Shown here: in pieces, positions 5,638-10,689 of the stretch | Numbering within the stretch: the stretch's first letter is position 1 | How the letters are laid out: each line of letters begins with the position of its first letter | Source: an uncultured Bacteroidota bacterium | GTDB taxonomy: Bacteria > Bacteroidota > Bacteroidia > Chitinophagales > Chitinophagaceae | DNA: 10,689 nt | Direction: 5' to 3' | Assembly (NCBI GenBank): GCA_903912405.1 | Contig: CAIWHF010000284.1 | Span: 1-10,689 of the forward strand | Notes under the pieces: model-generated | Told to the model about the DNA's origin: nothing | Databases searched by the model: none | What the model saw: the letters and a program-made list of their open reading frames with translations, nothing else | Made by a program: the position numbers and the translations under genes

Positions 5638-6036
5638 ATGGTAACAGATCCAATAGCAGATTTTTTAACTCGTATTCGTAACGCACAGATGGCGCGTCAT
5701 CGTATTGTAGAAATTCCTGCGTCTAATGTTAAAAAACGTATGACCGAGATTCTTTATGAAAAGGGTTATATTTTAAAATACAAATTTGAAGCTGATAACA
5801 AACAAGGTGTTATCAAAATCGCATTGAAATATGATGCCGTATCGAAAGAGCCTGCTATCAAATCATTAGAGCGTATTAGCCGTCCAGGTTTACGTCAGTA
5901 TGCTAAACCAAGCGAAATTCGTCGCGTTCAAAACGGTTTAGGTATTGCTATCGTTTCTACCTCAAAAGGTGTCATGTCTGATAAAGAAGCACGTGCACAA
6001 AATGTAGGTGGTGAAGTACTTTGCTCAATCTATTAA
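5638..6036 (+). CDS. rpsH: 30S ribosomal protein S8 (uS8)
   Basis: The 132-residue protein has the S8 N-terminus TDPIADFLTRIRNAQMARH (3-21), a central two-strand region, and the C-terminal RNA-binding signature: ISRPGLRQYAKPSEI (80-94), GLGIAIVSTSKGVMSDKEAR (100-119), ending GGEVLCSIY. S8 is a primary 16S binder in the central domain, and in E. coli it is the repressor of the spc operon. Whether it plays that role here is unknown; the hairpins in the neighbouring spacers are candidates but none shows an obvious S8 site to me. It lies 69 nt after rpsN. Confidence 0.98.
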   Translation: MVTDPIADFLTRIRNAQMARHRIVEIPASNVKKRMTEILYEKGYILKYKFEADNKQGVIKIALKYDAVSKEPAIKSLERISRPGLRQYAKPSEIRRVQNGLGIAIVSTSKGVMSDKEARAQNVGGEVLCSIY

Positions 6037-6044
6037 TCGTATTA

Positions 6045-6082
6045 TCGGTCTTAAGCTGTGCCTATAGTAGGCTGACAACCGA
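6045..6082 (+). promoter_or_regulatory. Bulged hairpin in the rpsH-rplF spacer
   Basis: TCGGT (6045-6049) pairs with ACCGA (6078-6082), and GCCTA (6060-6064) with TAGGC (6068-6072) around the loop TAG. TGT (6057-6059) can pair with ACA (6075-6077), leaving a 7-nt bulge CTTAAGC on the left and TG on the right. That is 13 pairs in all. The asymmetric bulge is unlike a terminator, although five T occur at 6086-6090. A protein-binding mRNA element is possible; this is inference. Confidence 0.5.
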
Positions 6083-6105
6083 ATCATTTTTATAAACACA
6101 CATCT

Positions 6106-6657
6106 ATGTCTCGTATAGGTAAAAAAATAATCTCTGCAGCTGGTGTTACCTTAAGCGTAAGCCCTGCCAACGAAATCACTGTTAAAGGCCCTAAAGGCGA
6201 ATTGAAACAAGTGGTTGATCGTGATATCAAAGTGGAATTGGTAGGTGATGAAATTCACGTACTTCGACCAACAGATCAAATCCGTCACAAAGCATTACAT
6301 GGTTTATATCGTTCTTTAGTAGCTAATATGGTTGCTGGAGTAACTACTGGTTTCCAACGCAACTTGGAATTAGTAGGGGTAGGTTATCGTGCTACGGTCA
6401 CTGGCCAATTGATTGATATGGCTTTAGGATATTCTCATAATATTATTCTTGAATTACCAAAAGAAGTGAAAGCTACTGCAACTGCAGAAAAAGGACAAAA
6501 TCCTAAGATCTTCTTAGAATCTATCGACAAACAACTTTTAGGACAAGTAGCGTCTAAAATTAGAAGCTTGCGTAAACCAGAGCCGTATAAAGGTAAAGGG
6601 GTACGTTACAGCGATGAAATTGTTCGCCGTAAAGCTGGTAAATCAGCAGGTAAATAG
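6106..6657 (+). CDS. rplF: 50S ribosomal protein L6 (uL6)
   Basis: The 183-residue product starts MSRIGKKIISAAGVTLSV, as in the family, with GPKGEL (28-33), the GFQRNLELVGVGYRA block (82-96), GYSHNIILELPKEV (108-121) and the C-terminal signature RKPEPYKGKGVRYSDEIVRRKAGKSAGK (156-183). L6 is built from two repeated domains and binds 23S rRNA near the sarcin-ricin loop and the L7/L12 stalk base. The length is normal. It lies 69 nt after rpsH and is followed by the longest spacer in the window, 101 nt. Confidence 0.98.
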   Translation: MSRIGKKIISAAGVTLSVSPANEITVKGPKGELKQVVDRDIKVELVGDEIHVLRPTDQIRHKALHGLYRSLVANMVAGVTTGFQRNLELVGVGYRATVTGQLIDMALGYSHNIILELPKEVKATATAEKGQNPKIFLESIDKQLLGQVASKIRSLRKPEPYKGKGVRYSDEIVRRKAGKSAGK

Positions 6658-6667
6658 TTATTACCTC

Positions 6668-6695
6668 AAATTGTATTTTTTTAGTAGTACAATTT
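6668..6695 (+). other. Perfect 8-bp inverted repeat after rplF
   Basis: AAATTGTA (6668-6675) is the exact reverse complement of TACAATTT (6688-6695), with a 12-nt spacer of seven T then AGTAG. It is AT-rich, so as an RNA hairpin it would be weak, but as DNA it sits in the -33 region of the promoter-like site at 6700-6707 and could be a protein-binding operator. Confidence 0.4.
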
Positions 6696-6699
6696 ATAC

Positions 6700-6707
6700 T
6701 AATTTTG
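6700..6707 (+). promoter_or_regulatory. Possible internal promoter before rplR (-7 element)
   Basis: TAATTTTG matches the Bacteroidota -7 consensus TAnnTTTG and is followed by CAACCCC, much like the CACTCC after the rplX site at 4275-4282. The nearest upstream TTG (6671-6673) is 26 bases away instead of about 19, so the -33 part is poor. Transcription would start near 6711-6714 and give a leader of about 45 nt before rplR. Confidence 0.4.
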
Positions 6708-6714
6708 CAACCCC

Positions 6715-6734
6715 GGTAGCCTACCTCTTGGTAG
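6715..6734 (+). promoter_or_regulatory. Small hairpin with two competing pairings in the rplR leader
   Basis: CTACC (6721-6725) pairs with GGTAG at 6730-6734 across a TCTT loop. An identical GGTAG at 6715-6719 lies just upstream with a one-base gap, too tight for full pairing but able to pair in part or to compete for the same bases. This is the only GC-rich segment of the 101-nt spacer. Its role is unknown. Confidence 0.4.
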
Positions 6735-6758
6735 AGCCCGTAACAAAAAATAGAAATT

Positions 6759-7118
6759 ATGACTTTAGATCAAAAAGTAATTCGTCGCCAAAAATTACGT
6801 TGGCGCATACGCAGAAAAGTAAGTGGCATTGCAAGCAAACCACGTCTTTCTGTATTTCGTAGCAACTGTGATATTTATGTTCAATTGATTGATGACGCTA
6901 ATGGAGTAACTTTAGTAGCGGCTTCTTCAAGAGAAAAAGATATCGCAGCCATGAAAACTAATAAAGTTGAAAAAGCTTTAGCAGTTGGTAAAGCAGTTGC
7001 ACAAAAAGCAAAAGCTGCTGGCATTGAAAACTGTGTTTTTGATCGTGGGGGTTATTTATTTCACGGTCGTGTAAAATCAGTAGCTGATGGTGCACGTGAA
7101 GGTGGTTTACAATTCTAA
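6759..7118 (+). CDS. rplR: 50S ribosomal protein L18 (uL18)
   Basis: The 119-residue protein shows the L18 pattern: a basic N-terminal arm RRQKLRWRIRRKVSGIASKPRLSVFRSN (9-36), IYVQLIDDANGVTLVAASS (39-57), and the C-terminal signature FDRGGYLFHGRVKSVADGAREGGLQF (94-119). L18 binds 5S rRNA and carries it to the 50S with L5. The start ATG gives the normal length; a longer alternate-frame reading through the upstream spacer has no family resemblance. The gene follows a 101-nt spacer that may hold its own promoter, so it could be partly independent of upstream transcription. Confidence 0.97.
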   Translation: MTLDQKVIRRQKLRWRIRRKVSGIASKPRLSVFRSNCDIYVQLIDDANGVTLVAASSREKDIAAMKTNKVEKALAVGKAVAQKAKAAGIENCVFDRGGYLFHGRVKSVADGAREGGLQF

Positions 7119-7149
7119 TTTTTATTAACTTTTTTTTATTTTAAATATA

Positions 7150-7668
7150 ATGGCGAAAACACAATTAAATCGCATTAAAGCTGGAGACCTTGAATTGCAC
7201 GAGAAAGTCGTAGCAATCAACCGTGTTGTTAAAACAACCAAAGGTGGTCGTGCTTTTAGTTTCTCTGCTTTAGTAGTAGTAGGAAATGGAAACGGTGTAG
7301 TAGGGCATGGCTTAGGAAAAGCTAAAGAAGTGCAAGAAGCAATTACAAAAGGTATCGATGATGCTAAAAAGAACTTAATTAAAGTTCCGATTATGAATGG
7401 TACTATCCCTCATGATCAATTAGCAAAAGAAGGTGCTGCTAAAGTATATATCAAACCTGCTGCACATGGTACAGGTGTGATCGCGGGTGGTAGCATGCGT
7501 GCTGTTTTAGAAGCAGTAGGTATCACGGACGTTCTTTCTAAATCTCAAGGATCTGCAAACCCTCATAATGTGGTTAAAGCAACTGTAGTAGCGTTATCTA
7601 AATTACGTGAGCCTATCCAAGTAGCGAAAGATCGTAATATCAGTTTGAAAAAAGTATTTAACGGATAG
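7150..7668 (+). CDS. rpsE: 30S ribosomal protein S5 (uS5)
   Basis: The 172-residue product has the double-stranded-RNA-binding-like S5 N-domain, VVAINRVVKTTKGGRAFSFSALVVVGNGNGVVGHGLGKAKEV (20-61), and the C-domain with GTGVIAGGSMRAVLEAVGITDVLSKSQGS (107-135) and NPHNVVKATVVAL (137-149). The loop around residues 24-33 is where spectinomycin resistance changes are found in E. coli; KTTKGG is present with no evident deletion. S5 acts in decoding accuracy and lines the mRNA entry channel. It starts 31 nt after rplR; that spacer has T8 at 7130-7137 with no hairpin before it, so it is not a terminator. Confidence 0.98.
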   Translation: MAKTQLNRIKAGDLELHEKVVAINRVVKTTKGGRAFSFSALVVVGNGNGVVGHGLGKAKEVQEAITKGIDDAKKNLIKVPIMNGTIPHDQLAKEGAAKVYIKPAAHGTGVIAGGSMRAVLEAVGITDVLSKSQGSANPHNVVKATVVALSKLREPIQVAKDRNISLKKVFNG

Positions 7669-7703
7669 TTTTATCCATTCACTTATTAAGAAATCATAGC
7701 GTC

Positions 7704-7883
7704 ATGGCTAAAATTAAAGTAACACAAGTAAAAAGCGGTATAGATCGCTCGTTGCGTCAAAAACGCACATTGATTGCATTGGGCTTGAAAAAAGTTCATG
7801 GTCAAGTGGAAGTAGAAGCAACTCCTCAAATATTAGGTATGGTGAATAAAGTACACCATCTAGTAAAAGTGGAAAATTTATAA
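7704..7883 (+). CDS. rpmD: 50S ribosomal protein L30 (uL30)
   Basis: A short gene of 59 codons: ATG at 7704-7706 and TAA at 7881-7883. The protein begins MAKIKVTQVKSGIDRSLRQK and continues with TLIALGLKKVHGQVEVEATP (22-41), then GMVNKVHHLVKVENL (45-59). This is the full L30 pattern (KI.VT..KS.I......TL.ALGL.K......TP...GM...V.HLV.V) at normal length. L30 is a small non-essential 50S protein near the 5S rRNA region. It fills the expected position between rpsE (35 nt before) and rplO (65 nt after). A weak GGATA/TATCC repeat (7663-7667, 7672-7676) overlaps the rpsE stop codon just upstream. Confidence 0.96.
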   Translation: MAKIKVTQVKSGIDRSLRQKRTLIALGLKKVHGQVEVEATPQILGMVNKVHHLVKVENL

Positions 7884-7901
7884 TTTATTTTATCAACCAA
7901 T

Positions 7902-7930
7902 TTGCGAGCGGTTACAAACATTCCGCGCAA
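7902..7930 (+). promoter_or_regulatory. GC-rich hairpin in the rpmD-rplO spacer
   Basis: TTGCG (7902-7906) pairs with CGCAA (7926-7930) and CGG (7909-7911) with CCG (7923-7925), with a two-base AG bulge and an 11-nt loop. It ends 18 nt before the rplO ATG and no T-run follows, so it is not a terminator. It could control rplO translation; this is inference. Confidence 0.5.
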
Positions 7931-7948
7931 GTTCAAAAAATGTAAGGT

Positions 7949-8395
7949 ATGCAATTACACAACTTAAAACCAGCAGAAGGTTCGGTTAAAAAAACAAAAA
8001 GAATAGGTAGAGGAGAAGGAAGTGGTCATGGTGGAACATCTACAAGAGGTAACAAAGGTCAACAATCTCGTACAGGTTCTCAATCTAAAAGAGGTCACGA
8101 AGGTGGACAGATGCCTATTCAACGTAGAATGCCTAAAAGAGGTTTCAAAAACAATAATAGAGTAGAATTTAAAGTATTCAATTTAGGTCAATTAGATCAT
8201 TTGATTGAAAAATATACCATCACTGAATTTACTTTAGATAACTTATATGTAAATGGTTTAATCAACCGTACCGATGTGGTTAAAATCTTAGGTGCTGGTG
8301 AAGTAAAATCTAAAATTCCATTCAAAATTAACGCCATCAGTGCAAAAGCAAAAGAAGCGCTTGAAGCAGCTGGATGCACAGTAGAATTACTATAA
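7949..8395 (+). CDS. rplO: 50S ribosomal protein L15 (uL15)
   Basis: The 148-residue protein has the glycine/arginine-rich N-terminal extension of L15, MQLHNLKPAEGS then RIGRGEGSGHGGTSTRGNKGQQSR (18-41) and HEGGQMPIQRRMPKRGF (50-66), followed by the folded C-domain with DVVKILGAGEVK (109-120) and AISAKAKEALEAAG (129-142). L15 is a late-assembly 50S protein. The ATG at 7949 is the family start. An in-frame ATG-TAA (7940-7945) ends one codon before it. The bases TAAGG before the ATG are too close to act as a Shine-Dalgarno site. A clear terminator follows, so this is probably the last strongly transcribed ribosomal gene of the unit. Confidence 0.97.
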   Translation: MQLHNLKPAEGSVKKTKRIGRGEGSGHGGTSTRGNKGQQSRTGSQSKRGHEGGQMPIQRRMPKRGFKNNNRVEFKVFNLGQLDHLIEKYTITEFTLDNLYVNGLINRTDVVKILGAGEVKSKIPFKINAISAKAKEALEAAGCTVELL

Positions 8396-8408
8396 TTTTT
8401 GTACTTTG

Positions 8409-8439
8409 AAAGACGCATTTGGAAAAGTGCGTCTTTTTT
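8409..8439 (+). terminator. Intrinsic terminator between rplO and secY
   Basis: AAAGACGCA (8409-8417) pairs with TGCGTCTTT (8428-8436). The stem extends through a G-U pair and two A-T pairs to a GGAA (GNRA-type) loop at 8421-8424, about 12 pairs in all. A run of six T (8434-8439) overlaps the 3' end of the stem. This is the most canonical terminator in the window. secY lies 38 nt downstream with no clear TAnnTTTG promoter, so partial readthrough is likely. Confidence 0.78.
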
Positions 8440-8477
8440 AGTTTATTCGCTTTTTATTTAGTTAAACTCCTATACCT

Positions 8478-9815
8478 GTGAAGAAATTTATCACAACTTT
8501 GAAAAATATTTGGGGCATCGATGAGCTCCGTAAACGTATTATTTTTACGCTTACATTAGTATTGATTTACCGCGTTGGTTGTTATATTACCTTACCGGGT
8601 ATCAATCCAGTAAATCTTACTTTAAACAGTGGTAAAGAAGGGTTATTAGGCTTATTCAATATGTTTGCTGGTGGTGCATTTAGTCGTGCTTCTATCTTTG
8701 CATTAGGTGTTATGCCGTATATCTCTGCTTCTATCTTTATGCAATTGGCGGGTATCATTATCCCTCAAGTAGCAAAAATGCAAAAAGAAGAAAGTGGTCG
8801 TAGAACCATCAATCAATACACGCGTTATTTAACGGTTTTAGTTACTGCTTTCCAAGCAAGTGCTTATATCGCTTATTTAAGAACACAATCTGCAGCAGCA
8901 ATCGCTCCTGAGTTTGGTGGATTATTATTCTCTATGTCTACCATCATCGTGTTAACGGCTGGTACTTTATTTGTTATGTGGTTGGGTGAGAAAATTACCG
9001 ATAAAGGTATTGGTAATGGTACTTCTTTAATCATCATGGTGGGTATCTTAGCGCGTCTTCCAGAATCATTGTTATACGAATTTACGTCTAAAAATACTGG
9101 TGCTGGTGTAGGTGGAATGTTAGTCTTCTTAATCGAAATGGCTATGTTCATCGCGGTTATTGTTGGTTTGATTTTATTAACACAAGGTACCCGTCGTATT
9201 CCTTTAAATTATGCTCGTAAAATTGTTGGTGGTACTAAAGATGTAAGCAGCTCAAGAGATTTCATTCCTTTGAAAGTAAACTCTTCTGGTGTTATGCCTA
9301 TCATCTTTGCGCAAGCAATCATGTTCATCCCAGCTACTATTTTAGGATTTACAAACAACGAAAGTGCTCAAGGTATTATTCGTGCTTTATCAGATCATAC
9401 TTCATTATGGTATAATGTAGCGTATGCTGTTTTAGTAATCGGATTCACGTATTTCTATACGGCTTTAATTTTCAATCCAACTGAAATTGCAGATAACTTA
9501 AAACGTAATAATAGTTTTGTACCTGGTGTAAAACCTGGAGAGGACACTGCTAATTATATCGCTACCATTATGGATCGCATTACCTTACCAGGTGCTGTGT
9601 TCTTAGCAGTAGCTGGTATCTTACCTGGTATTGCTTCCTTATTGCATGTAACAAGCGGATTTGCTTCTTTCTACGGTGGTACCTCAATGCTTATTGGTGT
9701 AGGCGTTATCTTAGATACCTTACAACAAATAGAAAGCCATTTATTAATGCGTCAGTATGATGGATTAATGAAAACAGGTAGAATTACTGGCCGTCAAGCC
9801 GCAACAACTGTATAA
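8478..9815 (+). CDS. secY: Preprotein translocase subunit SecY, GTG start
   Basis: The 445-residue protein is SecY, the channel of the SecYEG translocon in the inner membrane. About ten hydrophobic segments are visible, near residues 20-38, 72-94, 118-134, 150-169, 181-195, 214-234, 271-290, 310-332, 371-390 and 398-415. The plug region GLLGLFNMFAGGAFSRASIF (55-74) and VMPYISASIFMQL follow the first. The cytoplasmic C5 loop reads NPTEIADNLKRNNSFVPGV then KPGEDT; K352 stands where E. coli has R357, an arginine important for SecA. The start is GTG with no Shine-Dalgarno sequence. Glycine codons are almost all GGT, as in the ribosomal genes. A terminator lies between it and rplO, and map follows 10 nt later. 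Confidence 0.97.
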   Translation: MKKFITTLKNIWGIDELRKRIIFTLTLVLIYRVGCYITLPGINPVNLTLNSGKEGLLGLFNMFAGGAFSRASIFALGVMPYISASIFMQLAGIIIPQVAKMQKEESGRRTINQYTRYLTVLVTAFQASAYIAYLRTQSAAAIAPEFGGLLFSMSTIIVLTAGTLFVMWLGEKITDKGIGNGTSLIIMVGILARLPESLLYEFTSKNTGAGVGGMLVFLIEMAMFIAVIVGLILLTQGTRRIPLNYARKIVGGTKDVSSSRDFIPLKVNSSGVMPIIFAQAIMFIPATILGFTNNESAQGIIRALSDHTSLWYNVAYAVLVIGFTYFYTALIFNPTEIADNLKRNNSFVPGVKPGEDTANYIATIMDRITLPGAVFLAVAGILPGIASLLHVTSGFASFYGGTSMLIGVGVILDTLQQIESHLLMRQYDGLMKTGRITGRQAATTV

Positions 9816-9825
9816 TATAGATTAG

Positions 9826-10623
9826 ATGATACATATTCGTACTAACGAAGAAATTGAATTAATTAGAAAAAGCGCCTTAATGGTTAGTGCCACCTTAACA
9901 GAGGTGGCAAAATTTTTAAAGGAAGGTATTACTACTGCTTCTATCGATGCAATGGCCGAACAATTCATTCGCGATCATGGTGGCGTTCCTTCTTTTAAAG
10001 GGTATGGTGGCTTTCCGGCATCGTTATGCATTTCGGTAAACGAAGTAGTTGTGCACGGTTTTCCTAGCGATTATGTGCTTAAAGATGGCGATATTATTTC
10101 GGTAGACTGTGGCGTGTATATGAACGGCTATCATGGCGATAGCGCCTATACTTTTGCCATTGGTAAGGTAGCTCCCGAAACTTTAAAATTATTACAAGTT
10201 ACCAAGCAATCTCTTTACAAAGGAATTGCGGAAGCAAAAGAAAATAACCGAGTAGGGGATATCTCTTTTGCTATTGAAAATTATACGCATAAAGAACATG
10301 GCTATGGGGTAGTTAGAGAACTCGTAGGCCATGGTGTTGGCAAGAATTTACACGAAGACCCACAAGTGCCTAATTATGGCCGCAGAGGCGATGGTAAGCG
10401 CTTAAAAGAGGGTATTGTTATTGCTATTGAACCCATGATTAATCTTGGTCGCAAAGAAGTAGTGACTTTAGAAGACGGATGGACCGTTGTTACCATCGAC
10501 CGAAAAATGTCGGCACATTTTGAGCATACCGTTGCGGTAAGAAAAAATAGTGGCGAGCATTTATCTACCTTCGAAGGCATTGAAGCTGCTGAAAAAGCAA
10601 ATCCGGCATTGACGATTGGTTAA
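9826..10623 (+). CDS. map: Methionine aminopeptidase, type I (M24A)
   Basis: This 265-residue protein removes the N-terminal Met from new proteins. It has the M24A core: SFKGYGGFPASLCISVNE (56-73) and VVHGFP (75-80) with H77; D94 and D105 of the ISVDCG...GYHGDSAYTF region; GHGVGKNLHEDP (168-179) with H169 and H176; E202 in IEPMINLG; and E233 in HFEHT. The metal ligands D94, D105, H169, E202 and E233 and the catalytic histidines H77 and H176 are all present, so it should be active. The length matches type Ia enzymes without an N-terminal zinc-finger extension. It lies 10 nt after secY. Its codon use differs from the genes before it, with 13 of 28 Gly codons GGC, which suggests lower expression. 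Confidence 0.97.
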   Translation: MIHIRTNEEIELIRKSALMVSATLTEVAKFLKEGITTASIDAMAEQFIRDHGGVPSFKGYGGFPASLCISVNEVVVHGFPSDYVLKDGDIISVDCGVYMNGYHGDSAYTFAIGKVAPETLKLLQVTKQSLYKGIAEAKENNRVGDISFAIENYTHKEHGYGVVRELVGHGVGKNLHEDPQVPNYGRRGDGKRLKEGIVIAIEPMINLGRKEVVTLEDGWTVVTIDRKMSAHFEHTVAVRKNSGEHLSTFEGIEAAEKANPALTIG

Positions 10624-10664
10624 GGTTAGAGGGTAGTGGTTAGAGGTTAGAAGTTTAGGTTGAG
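10624..10664 (+). repeat. Degenerate 7-bp repeat tract after map
   Basis: Starting directly after the map stop codon are four in-phase heptads: GGTTAGA (10624-10630), GGGTAGT (10631-10637), GGTTAGA (10638-10644) and GGTTAGA (10645-10651). Looser copies follow, AGTTTAG (10652-10658) and GTTGAG (10659-10664). No gene is seen in the remaining 25 bases to the window end. G-rich heptads of this kind occur between genes in some Bacteroidota, from memory; the function is unknown. Confidence 0.7.
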
Positions 10665-10689
10665 TGCTTTGTAGTAAAAAACGAGCAAC

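Noticed and set aside
6614..6862. Open frame of 82 codons on the + strand across the rplF-rplR spacer
   Set aside because: It overlaps the end of rplF and the start of rplR in another frame and its translation has no family resemblance.
7119..7149. T-rich stretch with T8 between rplR and rpsE as a terminator
   Set aside because: No GC-containing stem precedes the T-run.
8401..8408. TACTTTG before secY as a -7 promoter element
   Set aside because: The spacing inside the element is one base short of TAnnTTTG, there is no TTG upstream, and it lies before the terminator, so it would not drive secY well.

Overview
The window is one continuous stretch of the S10-spc ribosomal protein cluster, all on the + strand. 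It runs from the last 58 codons of rplD (L4) through rplW, rplB, rpsS, rplV, rpsC, rplP, rpmC, rpsQ, rplN, rplX, rplE, rpsN, rpsH, rplF, rplR, rpsE, rpmD and rplO to secY and map. The genes are intact, in the canonical bacterial order, with no insertion, frameshift, RNA gene, CRISPR array or mobile element.

The organism is most likely a member of the Bacteroidota. The DNA is AT-rich. Nearly all start codons lack a Shine-Dalgarno sequence and follow short A/T-rich stretches. Two spacers contain TAnnTTTGCA sequences of the Bacteroidota -7 promoter type. The protein sequences, for example L24, L14 and the 89-residue zinc-less S14, also fit this phylum. A Chitinophagales or Sphingobacteriales-like lineage is a guess only.

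Layout: 1-3885 is the S10-operon part (rplD to rpsQ), with short spacers of 10-56 nt. From 3897 the spc-operon part follows without a break, so the two E. coli operons appear fused. From rplN onward several spacers are longer (about 55-100 nt) and carry inverted repeats, each different in sequence: 4271-4312, 5254-5285, 5579-5605, 6045-6082, 6668-6734 and 7902-7930. A textbook intrinsic terminator (8409-8439) separates rplO from secY. Map follows secY by 10 nt, and its stop codon is followed directly by a degenerate 7-bp repeat tract (10624-10664).

The genes act together in ribosome assembly. L4, L23, L2, L22, L16, L29, L14, L24, L5, L6, L18, L30 and L15 belong to the 50S subunit; S19, S3, S17, S14, S8 and S5 to the 30S. 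SecY forms the membrane channel for exported nascent proteins, and methionine aminopeptidase trims their N-terminal Met. L23 and L29, also encoded here, surround the exit tunnel where processing enzymes and the translocon dock.

I found no new multi-gene system. The parts worth a second look are non-coding: the run of unrelated spacer hairpins, two promoter-like sites inside the operon, a tRNA D-arm-like segment before rplR, the terminator before secY, and the repeat tract after map.
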